Counted from the stretch's first letter, positions 54,313 through 63,498 are shown. The stretch is 64,000 nt of DNA from Kerstersia similis (GCF_965139615.1 NZ_CBCSIQ010000001.1:259494-323493), one strand, 5' to 3'. The notes: generated by a model not told the origin, from the sequence alone. Made by a program: numbers and translations.

Positions 54313-55170
54313 ATGAGTCAGATCAAGAAGGTGGCAGTCGTTGGAACCGGTGTGCTGGGTTCGCAGATCGCGTTTCAAAGTGCGTACAGCGGTTTTGAAG
54401 TGACGGCTTATGCTGTCACCGCCGCTTCAGCCGAGCAGGCCAGCAAGCGTTTTGCTGAGCTGGCAGAGACCTATCTGAGCGAAGTGCCGGGTGCGGCCGA
54501 TGGCAAAACCGAGGCGGCGGCAGCACGTTTGCGGCTCAGCACGGATCTGGCGGACGCGGTGGCGGATGCGGATCTGGTGATCGAAGCCATTCCGGAGGTC
54601 TTGTCGATCAAGCAGGAAACCTATGGCAAGCTGGCCCGCCTGGCACCGGCAAAAACCATTTTCGCGACGAATTCATCCACATTGCTGCCCAGCGCCATCA
54701 AAGATTCCACCGGCCGTCCTGATCGCTTCCTGGCACTGCATTTTGCCAATCAGATCTGGAAATTCAATACCGCCGAAATCATGGGCACGGTGGATACGGA
54801 CCCGGCAGTGTTCGATACCTTGGTGCAGTTCGCCAAGGATATCGGCATGGTGCCCATCCCTGTGCGCAAGGAAAAAGCGGGCTATGTGCTCAACTCACTG
54901 CTGGTGCCGCTGCTGAATGCTGCGGCCGATCTGGCGGCTGGCGGGTACGCGGATCCTCATGATGTGGACAAGGTCTGGCGTGTGGCAACGGGAGCCCCCA
55001 TGGGGCCGTTCCAGATTTATGACATCATCGGCTTGAATACGCCCTACAACATCCTGTCCCAGGGCGGCGAGCATGAGCGCAAGCTGGCTGCCTGGCTGAA
55101 GGAAAACTATATCGACCAGGGCAAGCTGGGTATGTCCACGGGCGAGGGCTTCTACCGCTACAAGAAGTAG
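54313..55170 (+). CDS. 3-Hydroxyacyl-CoA dehydrogenase family protein (3-hydroxybutyryl-CoA dehydrogenase-like)
   Basis: 285 aa, NAD-dependent. N-terminal Rossmann domain with VAVVGTGVLGSQIAFQSAYSG, then DADLVIEAIPEVLSIKQETY, ATNSSTLLPSAI and the catalytic His region LALHFANQIWKFNTAEIM. The C-terminal helical domain starts with VRKEKAGYVLNSLLVPLLNAA and ends STGEGFYRYKK. The usual HFFNP motif reads HFANQ, marking a divergent subgroup. No other beta-oxidation genes are adjacent, so the in vivo substrate is uncertain. Confidence 0.88.
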   Translation: MSQIKKVAVVGTGVLGSQIAFQSAYSGFEVTAYAVTAASAEQASKRFAELAETYLSEVPGAADGKTEAAAARLRLSTDLADAVADADLVIEAIPEVLSIKQETYGKLARLAPAKTIFATNSSTLLPSAIKDSTGRPDRFLALHFANQIWKFNTAEIMGTVDTDPAVFDTLVQFAKDIGMVPIPVRKEKAGYVLNSLLVPLLNAAADLAAGGYADPHDVDKVWRVATGAPMGPFQIYDIIGLNTPYNILSQGGEHERKLAAWLKENYIDQGKLGMSTGEGFYRYKK

Positions 55171-55196
55171 CCCGCCTGCCTGGAATGAATGGCCGG

Positions 55197-55226
55197 GCGC
55201 CGGGTGCTGGGCGATGCGCCCGGCGC
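55197..55226. terminator. Hairpin between convergent genes
   Basis: GCGCCGGG (55197-55204) pairs with CCCGGCGC (55219-55226) in the short gap between the dehydrogenase and LysR stops. No U-run; possible shared bidirectional terminator. Confidence 0.4.
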
Positions 55227-56147
55227 TCAAAGCTGTTCCCTGGGCGAAGAAAAATCGACGCAGGCCGCCAGCATGTCTTGCATGGCCAGGATCAGCGGAC
55301 GTTCGTCGCCCCGGCGCCATTGCACCGAATACAGTAGCGGCGTCAGGGGCTGCCGGTGCTCCAGGCGCACCAGCGGATAAGTGTCCTCCGAGTGCAAGGC
55401 CCAGCCGCTAGGCAGAAAACCTACCCCCAGGCCACGCCGCAGCATCCCGGCAACGGCTGTCCAGTTATTGCAGGACAGGCGTGTCACATGCTGGATATGT
55501 TGCCCCATCAGCCAGTCATCCAGAATGCGGGTGGTGCCTGCGCCGGCGGGCAGCGTAATCAAGGGGACTTCCTGCAGCAAGGCAGCCACATCGCGTTGCC
55601 GGGGCCTGCGGCCGGCCAGCAGGCCGGGAGCGGCGACCCACTCGAAGTCCGCCCGCCCGATGGGCTGAGACAGAATATCGCTGCGTGAGGATCGCCCCGC
55701 GATGACGGCCAGATCCAATTTGCCAGCCGCCAGGCGCTGCTCCAGCGGCGCACCCATATCGACATCCAGCGCCAGCTGCAGGGCCGGGTGCCGGGCACGC
55801 ACCTGCGCAGCGAACGCAGGCAGCCAGCTCAAGGCCGACAATTCCCCCACACCCAGTTCGAAGCTGCCGCTCAGGCCGGCTTCCTGATTGCTGGCCGCCT
55901 GCTGCAGGGCCTGTGCGGCATCCAGCGCACCCAGGGCAACGGGTAGCAGCCGCTGGCCTTCGTGAGTCAGGGTGGCGCGGTTGCCGCGCCGGTCGAACAG
56001 TTGCACGCCCAGGGCGGTTTCCAGTTCGCTGATCCGTTTGGAGAGTGAAGACAGTGAAAGATGCAGCCGCTGGGCGGCCGTGGCGAAGTTGGCGCAGGTT
56101 GCTGCCCGGTAGAAGGCTTCGATCTGTTTGAGGGTGGGAGGCATCAT
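55227..56147 (-). CDS. LysR-family transcriptional regulator
   Basis: 306 aa from ATG 56147 (MMPPTLKQIEAFYRAATCAN). Winged helix FATAAQRLHLSLSSLSKRISELETALGVQLFDRRGNRATLT, then a substrate domain (GLSGSFELGVGELSALSWLPAFAAQVRARHPALQLALDVDMG). In-frame ATG 56198 is an alternative start. Divergent from the 2-hydroxyacid dehydrogenase/amidohydrolase/MFS unit, its probable target, with a symmetric site between them. Confidence 0.9.
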   Translation of the reverse strand: MMPPTLKQIEAFYRAATCANFATAAQRLHLSLSSLSKRISELETALGVQLFDRRGNRATLTHEGQRLLPVALGALDAAQALQQAASNQEAGLSGSFELGVGELSALSWLPAFAAQVRARHPALQLALDVDMGAPLEQRLAAGKLDLAVIAGRSSRSDILSQPIGRADFEWVAAPGLLAGRRPRQRDVAALLQEVPLITLPAGAGTTRILDDWLMGQHIQHVTRLSCNNWTAVAGMLRRGLGVGFLPSGWALHSEDTYPLVRLEHRQPLTPLLYSVQWRRGDERPLILAMQDMLAACVDFSSPREQL

Positions 56148-56376
56148 GGCGTGTGGAACAGTGAAGGGGAGAAGATCCGCAGTCTGTGTGCAGATCACGG
56201 GGCAGGCAGACCGGTGTGGGCGCTAGGGGTTAACACCAGTTTTTGCCAGTGCCGCCAGGATGTTTTGCGGACGCTGGGTCAGCCAGGATGGCCGGCGCAG
56301 CCAGCAAAGCCGCCATCCCAAGTGGCTGGCCCGGTTTTATGTTCGATTTTATTCAATCTAAGGCCGGTGTTTATTT

Positions 56377-56395
56377 CAATTTACCAAAGAAATTG
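56377..56395. promoter_or_regulatory. Candidate LysR operator before the 2-hydroxyacid dehydrogenase gene
   Basis: CAATTT-N7-AAATTG is a perfect 6-bp-arm inverted repeat containing the T-N11-A pattern typical of LysR boxes. It is 47 bp before the dehydrogenase start and 230 bp before the LysR start. Confidence 0.5.
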
Positions 56396-56441
56396 CCATT
56401 TTTAGAATGCGTGCCATTGTCGTATCCAAGGCGCAGCACCC

Positions 56442-57668
56442 ATGTCATCCTCTTCATCGAATGCCGGCCCCAGGGCCGAGGCGAATGTCAGTTCGAATGC
56501 CCGTGCGCTGCGCAAGCTGCGTGGTGTTTTGAACTTGCAGGATTTCGAGCATCGTGCCCGGCGTCATTTGCCACGGCCATTGTTCGAGTATGTGGCCGGG
56601 ACGGTGGAAGACGGCCGTGCCGGGCGAGATAACCAGCAGGCCTTGCTGGAATACGGCTTGCTGCCGCGCATTCTCACCGATGTGTCCGGGCGCAGCCAGA
56701 AAGTGGAGTTGTTCGGCCGTACCTACGACAGTCCTTTCGGGATTGCACCCATGGGACTGGCCGCCTTGACGGCCTACCGGGGCGACATCGTTCTGGCGCG
56801 TGCGGCACGCGCTGCCAATATCCCTGCCGTGCTGAGCGGGACTTCTGTCATTCCGCTGGAGTCGGTCATGGATGAGGTGCCGGGCACCTGGTTCCAGGCG
56901 TACCTGCCCGGGGATTCCGAGCGTATTGCCGCCCTGCTGGATCGCGTGGCGCGCACCGGGTGCGATACCTTGGTCGTGACTGTCGATATTCCCGTGAATG
57001 CCAACCGGGAAAACAATATCCGTGCCGGATTTTCCACACCGCTCAAGCCCAGCTTGCGCCTGGCATGGGATGGGCTGACACGGCCCTCCTGGCTGTTGGG
57101 CACTTTCCTGCGCACCCTGGCGCGTCATGGCATGCCACATTTCGAGAATTCATTTGCGACGCGCGGCGCACCCATCCTGTCCGCCACCGTATTGCGCGAC
57201 TTCAGCGCCAGGGATCACCTCAATTGGCGTCATTTCGCGGAAATCCGCCGGCAATGGCGCGGCAATCTGGTCATCAAGGGCATTCTGCATCCGGCAGATG
57301 CGCGCCTGGCCCGGGAGCATGGCGCGGATGCCGTGATTGTTTCCAACCATGGCGGCCGCCAGCTCGATGGCGCGATTTCACCGCTGCGTTCGTTGCAGGC
57401 AGTCGTGGCCGCTGTCCCCGACCTGCCCGTGCTGGTCGATAGCGGTTTCCGGCGCGGTTCGGATGTCATGGTTGCGCTGGCGATGGGCGCACGCATGGTG
57501 TTTGTCGGGCGCCCCTTCAACTATGCCGCCGCTATCGCCGGCGAAGCGGGCGTCGCCCATGCCATCAATCTGTTGCGTGAAGAAATCGACCGCAACATGG
57601 GCATGCTGGGCATTAACCGTTGCGATGAATTGACCCCCGCGTGCCTGGTGCCGCGCACCGTTTCCTGA
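56442..57668 (+). CDS. FMN-dependent 2-hydroxyacid dehydrogenase (LldD-like)
   Basis: 408 aa, TIM-barrel flavoenzyme oxidising an L-2-hydroxyacid to the 2-keto acid. N-terminal LRGVLNLQDFEHRARRHLPRPLFEYVAGTVEDG, FMN site PFGIAPMGLAALTAYRGD, TVDIPVNANRENNIRAGF, catalytic His near residue 303 in VSNHGGRQLDGAISPL, and the C-terminal RRGSDVMVALAMGARMVFVGRP. It differs from classic LldD in context: it leads a unit with an amidohydrolase and an MFS importer, so the substrate may be a larger hydroxyacid than lactate (inference). Confidence 0.9.
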   Translation: MSSSSSNAGPRAEANVSSNARALRKLRGVLNLQDFEHRARRHLPRPLFEYVAGTVEDGRAGRDNQQALLEYGLLPRILTDVSGRSQKVELFGRTYDSPFGIAPMGLAALTAYRGDIVLARAARAANIPAVLSGTSVIPLESVMDEVPGTWFQAYLPGDSERIAALLDRVARTGCDTLVVTVDIPVNANRENNIRAGFSTPLKPSLRLAWDGLTRPSWLLGTFLRTLARHGMPHFENSFATRGAPILSATVLRDFSARDHLNWRHFAEIRRQWRGNLVIKGILHPADARLAREHGADAVIVSNHGGRQLDGAISPLRSLQAVVAAVPDLPVLVDSGFRRGSDVMVALAMGARMVFVGRPFNYAAAIAGEAGVAHAINLLREEIDRNMGMLGINRCDELTPACLVPRTVS

Positions 57669-57692
57669 TCCCACTCTTAGCGAGGACACACC

Positions 57693-58589
57693 ATGTCTAG
57701 CCATCCTCAAACCGAAACTGCGGCCTTGTGCCGGGCACCGCTGGCGCACTTTGAAGCACCGGCCTTCGATGTGCCGCCAGGGGCTGTTGATACCCATGCC
57801 CATGTCGTGGCCGCCAGCGCTGCCTACCCGATGGTGGCAAATCGCAGCTATACGCCGCCGCCCGCGCCTGAGCAAAAGTACCTGGCCATGCTGGACAGCA
57901 ATCACATGAGCTATGGCGTGCTGATACAGATCAGTGTCTATGGCACGGATAACCGCTACATGCTGGAAGTGCTGCAGCGCAATCCGCAGCGTTTGCGCGG
58001 GATTGCCGTGGTCGATGCGGACATCAGCGATCAGGAACTGGAAGCCATGCATGCTGCCGGCGTGCGCGGTTTGCGCATCAACGTGCTGTTTGGCGGCGGT
58101 ATCGGCTTTGATGCCATGGAGCGGCTGGCCGCGCGCATCGCACCGCTGGGCTGGCATATGCAGTTCCTCATGGATGTGCGGGATCTGCCCGAACTGATGC
58201 CGCGCATGACGCGCCTGCCGGTGCCGGGCGTGATCGACCACATGGGGCACGCCCCGGTTTCCATGGGGCTGGATGCGCCGGGCTATCAGGCCATGCGCAG
58301 TCTGGTGGCGGACCACGGCTTCTGGGTCAAGCTCTCGGGCGCCTATCGCATCAGTGACGATTTTGAAGCATTCCGCGATGTCGCGCCCTTGGCGCAATCG
58401 CTGATTGAACTGGCGCCGGACCGCATGGTCTGGGGCAGTGATTGGCCGCACGTGGCGCGCGAGCAGATGCCGGACACCGGGAAATTGCTCAACCTGTTGC
58501 CGCAGTGGGCCCCGGATGCGCAGGTGCGTCGCCGCATTCTGGTCGATAACCCGGCGCGTCTCTATGGCTTTCCTGCCACACCGGTTTGA
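57693..58589 (+). CDS. Amidohydrolase of the 2-pyrone-4,6-dicarboxylate lactonase-like group (COG3618)
   Basis: 298 aa single-domain TIM-barrel hydrolase. Metal motif VDTHAHVV near residue 33, LRINVLFGGGIGFDAMERLAARI, VIDHMGHAPVSMGL, and the active-site Asp in MVWGSDWPHV near residue 250. Family members hydrolyse lactones or cyclic esters. It starts 24 bases after the 2-hydroxyacid dehydrogenase and is followed by an MFS gene, forming a small catabolic unit. Substrate unknown. Confidence 0.88.
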   Translation: MSSHPQTETAALCRAPLAHFEAPAFDVPPGAVDTHAHVVAASAAYPMVANRSYTPPPAPEQKYLAMLDSNHMSYGVLIQISVYGTDNRYMLEVLQRNPQRLRGIAVVDADISDQELEAMHAAGVRGLRINVLFGGGIGFDAMERLAARIAPLGWHMQFLMDVRDLPELMPRMTRLPVPGVIDHMGHAPVSMGLDAPGYQAMRSLVADHGFWVKLSGAYRISDDFEAFRDVAPLAQSLIELAPDRMVWGSDWPHVAREQMPDTGKLLNLLPQWAPDAQVRRRILVDNPARLYGFPATPV

Positions 58590-58643
58590 ACGGCGGCAGG
58601 CAGCCTGGTGGCAAACAGACATTCATAAACAGGAGACAGGATC

Positions 58644-59873
58644 ATGAGCTGGTATTCGGAACTATCCCCCAAAGAACGAAAAACCTTTATTGCTGCATTC
58701 GGCGGCTGGGCGCTGGATGCGCTGGATTTCATGGTGTTCACCTTCGTCATCACGACGTTGATCACCTTGTTCAATATCGACCGCACCCAGGCAGGGATGC
58801 TGGGCACGGTGACTCTGTTGTTTTCGGCCCTGGGCGGTTGGCTGGCCGGTATCCTGGCGGATCGTTATGGCCGGGTGCGGGTGTTGCAGGCAACCATTCT
58901 CTGGTTCTCGCTGTGCACGGTACTGATCGGCTTTGCCCAGAACTTCGAGCAGGTGTTTGTATTGCGTGCGCTGCAAGGCCTGGGCTTCGGCGGCGAGTGG
59001 GCGGTGGGCTCGGTGCTGATGGGCGAAATCGTCCGCACACAGTACCGCGGCCGCGCGGTTGGCACGGTGCAAAGCGGGTGGGCGATTGGCTGGGGCCTGG
59101 CCGCACTGCTTTATACCTTGGCGTTCACTGTCCTGCCTGAAGAATGGGCCTGGCGTTCGCTGTTCTGGATTGGTGTGATCCCGGCGCTGTTGGTGCTGTA
59201 TATCCGCCGCCATGTGCCTGAACCCGAAATCTTCGAGCGCACCAAGAAAGAACAGGCCAGCCGTGGCGAACGCAGCTCGCCGTGGAAAATCTTCTCCCCG
59301 GCCTTGCTCAAGACCACGGTGCTGAGCGCCATTCTGTGCACCGGCGTGCAGGGCGGCTATTACGCCGTGACAACCTGGTTGCCCACCTTCCTGAAGAGTG
59401 AGCGCCAGCTGTCCGTCGTGGGCACAGGCGGCTATCTGATGGTCATTATTGTGGGTTCGTTCATCGGCTATATCGTGGGCGCCTATCTGACGGATCGTCT
59501 GGGGCGTCGGGCGAACCTGCTGATCTTTGCAGTGATTTCCTGCATCAGCGTCTATGCCTACACGCAGTTTCAGCTGAGCAATGAGCAGATGTTGTATCTG
59601 GGTTTCCCCTTGGGGTTTGCCGCTTCCGGGATATTCAGTGGCATGGGGGCATATTTGACGGAGCTGTTCCCATCGGATGTACGCGCCACCGGCCAGGGGT
59701 TCGCCTATAACTTCGGCCGTGGCGTCGGCGCGCTGTTTCCCAGCCTCGTCGGTTATCTGTCCGGCGTGACGGGCTTGGGCATGGCCATCGGCATTTTTGC
59801 AGGAACGGCCTACGCTGTCGTGCTGGTCACTGCCTTGCTGCTGCCGGAAACCAAAGGGCGGGAAATTCAGTAA
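58644..59873 (+). CDS. MFS transporter, aromatic/organic acid-type importer
   Basis: 409 aa, about 12 membrane helices. Motif A region LAGILADRYGRVRVLQATI; FGGEWAVGSVLMGEIVRTQYRGRAVGTVQSGWAIGW is typical of the AAHS/sialate/metabolite-proton symporter groups, and AYLTDRLGRRANLL is the second-half motif A. It closes the LldD-like/amidohydrolase unit (54 bp after it) and presumably imports the compound those enzymes degrade. Confidence 0.9.
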   Translation: MSWYSELSPKERKTFIAAFGGWALDALDFMVFTFVITTLITLFNIDRTQAGMLGTVTLLFSALGGWLAGILADRYGRVRVLQATILWFSLCTVLIGFAQNFEQVFVLRALQGLGFGGEWAVGSVLMGEIVRTQYRGRAVGTVQSGWAIGWGLAALLYTLAFTVLPEEWAWRSLFWIGVIPALLVLYIRRHVPEPEIFERTKKEQASRGERSSPWKIFSPALLKTTVLSAILCTGVQGGYYAVTTWLPTFLKSERQLSVVGTGGYLMVIIVGSFIGYIVGAYLTDRLGRRANLLIFAVISCISVYAYTQFQLSNEQMLYLGFPLGFAASGIFSGMGAYLTELFPSDVRATGQGFAYNFGRGVGALFPSLVGYLSGVTGLGMAIGIFAGTAYAVVLVTALLLPETKGREIQ

Positions 59874-59990
59874 GGCCCGGTGCAGGCAGGTCTGGTGGTT
59901 CTGGCGGGCGCCCGGGCAGTTGCCGGGCACCGTCGAATCCTCGGGCGGCGCGGGCGGATAGCCGGGCTGCGCCAGCCTGCCGAGAGTGGT

Positions 59991-60018
59991 TTGAGTAAAT
60001 TGGCAAAGGGTTTACAAT
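59991..60018 (+). promoter_or_regulatory. Sigma-70-type promoter of the candidate small RNA
   Basis: TTGAGT (59991-59996), 16-bp spacer, TACAAT (60013-60018). It lies in the gap between the MFS gene and hisZ and would start RNA near 60025. Confidence 0.5.
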
Positions 60019-60024
60019 AACCCG

Positions 60025-60109
60025 TAAGCTAATTGCAGGAAGTCTGTCTGGCACAGACCTTGCATAACTCCTAGGCGGCTTGCCGGGCTTACGCCCCAAG
60101 CCGCTTTTT
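60025..60109 (+). ncRNA. Candidate small RNA (about 85 nt) or terminated leader upstream of hisZ
   Basis: The predicted transcript has a first hairpin GTCTGT (60042-60047) / ACAGAC (60053-60058) with a five-base loop, and a 16-base single-stranded stretch containing ACTCCT. An intrinsic terminator follows: GCGGCTT (60075-60081) / AAGCCGC (60098-60104) and five T residues. The exposed CTCCT could pair with Shine-Dalgarno sequences. A promoter stands at the right distance. The alternative is an attenuator leader for hisZ, which starts 55 bases downstream. I cannot match it to a named family. Confidence 0.5.
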
Positions 60110-60164
60110 GTTTGCCCGCGCATTTTGCGCAAGCGTATCCAGTTTTGGGAATTGCTGAAATATC

Positions 60165-61334
60165 ATGATGGGCGATTGGTTGCTTCCGGAAGGGATTGCC
60201 GACACATTGCCGGCAGAAGCACGACGTATCGAAGAGCTGCGCCGCAAGTTGCTGGATCTCTACCGGGTTTATGGCTATGAGCTGGTGGCGCCGCCACTGG
60301 TCGAATACATAGATTCACTGTTGTCAGGTACCGGTCGGGATCTGAGTCTGCGTACATTCAAGCTGGTGGATCAGCTGTCTGGCCGCACGCTGGGCATACG
60401 CGCTGACATGACGCGTCAAGTGACGCGCATCGACGCACACTTGCTGAACCGCGACGCAGTGACGCGTTTGTGCTATTGCGGTTCGGTGCTGCATACGCGG
60501 CCCGCCGGTTTGCTGTCGCAGCGCGAATTGCTGCAGATCGGCGCTGAACTGTATGGTCATGCCGGTGTGGAAGCCGACCTTGAAATCGTTCGTCTGGCCT
60601 TTGCCAGCGCCCGCATGGCGGGCGTCGAGGATGCCCGGCTGGATCTGTATCACCCGGGGCTGGCCCAGGCCATTCTGGAGTCCGATCCGGCCATCCGGGC
60701 CCATGCCGAAGCGGTGTACACCCTGTTGCGCGACAAGGATATTCCCGGCCTGCGTGAGCTGGCTGCCGTCGCCACTGGCGTGGCGCCTGCGACCTGGGCC
60801 GCCCTGGAGCGCCTGCCCAGTCTCTATGGCGGGCTGGAAGTTCTTGAGCGTGCGCGCCAGAGCCTGCCGGCATTGCCGGGCGTTGCGGCGGCCCTTGATC
60901 AGTTGCAAACCATGGCGCAAGCGCTGGATGTGCCGTGCATCAGTATTGACCTGGCGGAAGTGGGGGGCTACGGCTATCACTCTGGTGTGACTTTCGCCAT
61001 TTACGCGCAAGGCTGGCACGATGAAATCGTGCGTGGCGGCCGCTACGACAAGGTCGGTGAGTCCGGCTTGCGGGCGCGCCCGGCCACGGGTTTCAGCCTG
61101 GATTTGCGCAAGCTGGCGGCCGGCCTGAAACCGGCCCAGGCGTCCCCGGCGATCCGTGCACCCTGGAGCACGGACCCCATCCTGGAAAAAGTCGTGCAGG
61201 AACTGCGCAGCCGCGGCGAGGTCGTGGTGCAGATGTTGCCTGGCCATGAGCATGAACAGGATGAGTTCTTCTGCGACAGGGAACTTTACGAACAAGAAGG
61301 CGCCTGGAAGTTGCGGTCGCTGGAACGTGCCTGA
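60165..61334 (+). CDS. hisZ: ATP phosphoribosyltransferase regulatory subunit
   Basis: HisRS-like protein that joins short-form HisG to make the first enzyme of histidine synthesis. 389 aa, with no anticodon-binding domain. Blocks: LLPEGIADTLPAEARRIEELRRKLLDLYRVYGYELVAPPLVEY, the motif-2-like FKLVDQLSGRTLGIRADMTRQVTRI, and YHSGVTFAIYAQGWHDEIVRGGRYDKVGE. HisG is not in this window. ATG 60165 is followed by another ATG at 60168; either may be used. Usually found next to purA, as here. Confidence 0.94.
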   Translation: MMGDWLLPEGIADTLPAEARRIEELRRKLLDLYRVYGYELVAPPLVEYIDSLLSGTGRDLSLRTFKLVDQLSGRTLGIRADMTRQVTRIDAHLLNRDAVTRLCYCGSVLHTRPAGLLSQRELLQIGAELYGHAGVEADLEIVRLAFASARMAGVEDARLDLYHPGLAQAILESDPAIRAHAEAVYTLLRDKDIPGLRELAAVATGVAPATWAALERLPSLYGGLEVLERARQSLPALPGVAAALDQLQTMAQALDVPCISIDLAEVGGYGYHSGVTFAIYAQGWHDEIVRGGRYDKVGESGLRARPATGFSLDLRKLAAGLKPAQASPAIRAPWSTDPILEKVVQELRSRGEVVVQMLPGHEHEQDEFFCDRELYEQEGAWKLRSLERA

Positions 61335-61420
61335 GATCGGCATGTCACCAGAGCGGGGGCCGTCTAGGCGTCCGTTCCAGGGCTTTTCCGGATTTGAATC
61401 TACTTTTTTCGACTACAGAC

Positions 61421-62716
61421 ATGGCTAAGAACGTAGTAGTGATTGGCACCCAGTGGGGTGATGAGGGCAAGGGCAAGATCGTCGATTGGCTGGCTGAATC
61501 GGCCCAGGGCGTCGTGCGTTTTCAAGGTGGTCACAATGCAGGCCACACGCTCTGGATCAACGGCAAGAAAACCGTACTGCGCTTGATCCCCTCGGGCATC
61601 ATGCACCCCGGCGTGACTTGCTATATCGGCAATGGCGTGGTGCTGTCGCCGCAGGCGCTGATGACGGAAGTGGCCGAGCTGGAAGCCGCCGGCCTGGATG
61701 TGCGCTCGCGCCTGAAGATTTCTGAGGCCTGCACGCTGATCCTGCCGTATCACATCGCTGTGGATCAGGCGCGTGAAGCCCGCAAGGGCGAGGGCAAGAT
61801 CGGCACGACCGGCCGTGGCATCGGCCCGGCCTATGAAGACAAGGTCGGCCGCCGCGCATTGCGTGTCCAGGATCTGTACGACGAAGCCCACTTCGCCGCC
61901 AAGCTGGAAGAAGTGCTGGATTACCACAATTTCATGCTGACGCAGTACCTCGGCGCCGACGCAGTCGATTTCCAGAAGGTGCTGGACGAAGCACTGGCTT
62001 TTGCTCCCATCATCAAGCCGATGGTCGCGGATGTCTCCACGCTGCTGTTCGAAGCCCGTGAAGCCGGCCAGCATCTGCTGTTCGAAGGTGCGCAAGGCGC
62101 ACTGCTGGATGTGGACCACGGTACCTATCCCTTCGTGACCAGCAGCAACTGCGTGGCAGGTGCGGCTTCGGCTGGCGCCGGTGTCGGGCCTCAGGCGCTG
62201 TCCTATGTGCTGGGCATCACTAAGGCCTACGCCACGCGTGTCGGTTCGGGCCCGTTCCCCACGGAGCTGCATGACGACATCGGCGCTCACCTGGCCAAGG
62301 TTGGCAAGGAGTTCGGCGCTGTCACGGGCCGTCCGCGTCGCTGCGGCTGGTTCGATGGCGCAGCGCTGAAGCGCTCGGTGCGTCTCAATGGCATCAGCGG
62401 CCTGTGCATTACCAAGCTGGATGTGCTGGACGGCCTGGAAGAGATCAAGATCGGCGTGGGCTACAACCTGGACGGTAAGTTCGTCGATGTCTTGCCCAGC
62501 GGCGCCGCCGCCGTGGCTCGGACGGAAGCGGTCTTTGAAACCCTGCCGGGCTGGACTGAATCCACGGTTGGCGTGCAATTGTTCGATGCGCTGCCCGTGA
62601 ATGCGCGCCGTTATCTGGAACGCATGGCTGAAGTGTGCGGTGTGCCCATCGCCATGGTTTCCACCGGCCCGGATCGCAACGAAACCATCCTGATGAAGCA
62701 TCCCTTCAAGGATTGA
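61421..62716 (+). CDS. purA: Adenylosuccinate synthetase
   Basis: Joins IMP and aspartate using GTP in AMP synthesis. 431 aa. N-terminal GTQWGDEGKGKIVDWLAE (P-loop with catalytic Asp), GGHNAGHT with catalytic His, IGTTGRGIGPAYEDKVGRRA, SSNCVAGAASAGAGVGP, and GRPRRCGWFDGAALKRS. Start at ATG 61421 (MAKNVVVIGTQWG); ATG 61394 adds nine unconserved residues. Downstream of hisZ on the same strand, with its own strong terminator. Confidence 0.97.
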   Translation: MAKNVVVIGTQWGDEGKGKIVDWLAESAQGVVRFQGGHNAGHTLWINGKKTVLRLIPSGIMHPGVTCYIGNGVVLSPQALMTEVAELEAAGLDVRSRLKISEACTLILPYHIAVDQAREARKGEGKIGTTGRGIGPAYEDKVGRRALRVQDLYDEAHFAAKLEEVLDYHNFMLTQYLGADAVDFQKVLDEALAFAPIIKPMVADVSTLLFEAREAGQHLLFEGAQGALLDVDHGTYPFVTSSNCVAGAASAGAGVGPQALSYVLGITKAYATRVGSGPFPTELHDDIGAHLAKVGKEFGAVTGRPRRCGWFDGAALKRSVRLNGISGLCITKLDVLDGLEEIKIGVGYNLDGKFVDVLPSGAAAVARTEAVFETLPGWTESTVGVQLFDALPVNARRYLERMAEVCGVPIAMVSTGPDRNETILMKHPFKD

Positions 62717-62795
62717 GCCCTGTTTTTCGGCTGCTTGCCTCTGCAAGTGGCCGATTTGAAAAGACAGGGGACGCCGCTTGGCGTTATGATTTCTG

Positions 62796-62824
62796 CCGCA
62801 GCCATCAGGCTGCGGTTTTTTTTT
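62796..62824 (+). terminator. Intrinsic terminator of purA
   Basis: CCGCAGCC (62796-62803) pairs with GGCTGCGG (62808-62815), a four-base loop, then nine T residues to 62824. It separates purA from the phosphoribosyltransferase gene, which therefore needs its own promoter within 62825-62952. Confidence 0.93.
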
Positions 62825-62952
62825 ATCGCCAGGCCGTGAGTGCCGGGGCGGCTGCCTATCCGCTGCCGTCTTGTGAGCTTGCGCTAGCCTGGCATTTTTT
62901 GACGTTGCCGGCGGCCTGGATGGCTCTCTGGAACACGCATGGAGTAATGAGT

Positions 62953-63498
62953 ATGGCCCTTCCTGAAAACACTGATAGCGACCTGTGGGTCAGCTGGGAA
63001 GAATATAACCGTCTGATCGAAACCCTGTGCCTCAAGGTGTACGAATCGGGCTGGGTATTCGACAAGATTCTGTGCCTGGCTCGTGGCGGCGTGCGTGTTG
63101 GGGATGTCATTTCGCGCATCTACGATGTACCGCTGGGCATTCTGGCTACCAGTAGCTATCGGGAAGCAGCCGGCACCCAGCAAGGTGAGCTGGATATTGC
63201 GCAATTCATTACGATCACGCGCGGTTCCCTGGACGGCAGGGTCTTGCTGGTTGATGACATGGTCGATACCGGCCTGACTTTCAATCGTGTGCGCGAGCAC
63301 CTGCGCAAGCAATTCCCGGCCATTACCGAGTTGCGCACGGCCGTGTTGTGGTGGAAGGGCAGGGCACAGGCCACGCCGGACTACTACGTCGATCGCCTGC
63401 CGACCAACCCCTGGATTCACCAGCCGTTTGAAGACTACGACAGCCTGCGGCCGCATCAACTGGCGGCCTGGATGCAAAAAGGCGTGCACGACGACTGA
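62953..63498 (+). CDS. Phosphoribosyltransferase (xanthine/hypoxanthine-type)
   Basis: 181 aa type-I PRTase. Characteristic YESGWVFDKILCLARGGVRVGDVISRIYDVPLG (PPi loop region) and the PRPP motif VLLVDDMVDTGLTFN; C-terminal WWKGRAQATPDYYVDRLPTNPWIHQPFE resembles the Gpt-like group. I chose ATG 62953, where GGAG is eight bases upstream; ATG 62947 is two codons earlier with too short a spacing. Purine salvage is likely given purA upstream, but the base preferred is not certain. Confidence 0.9.
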   Translation: MALPENTDSDLWVSWEEYNRLIETLCLKVYESGWVFDKILCLARGGVRVGDVISRIYDVPLGILATSSYREAAGTQQGELDIAQFITITRGSLDGRVLLVDDMVDTGLTFNRVREHLRKQFPAITELRTAVLWWKGRAQATPDYYVDRLPTNPWIHQPFEDYDSLRPHQLAAWMQKGVHDD

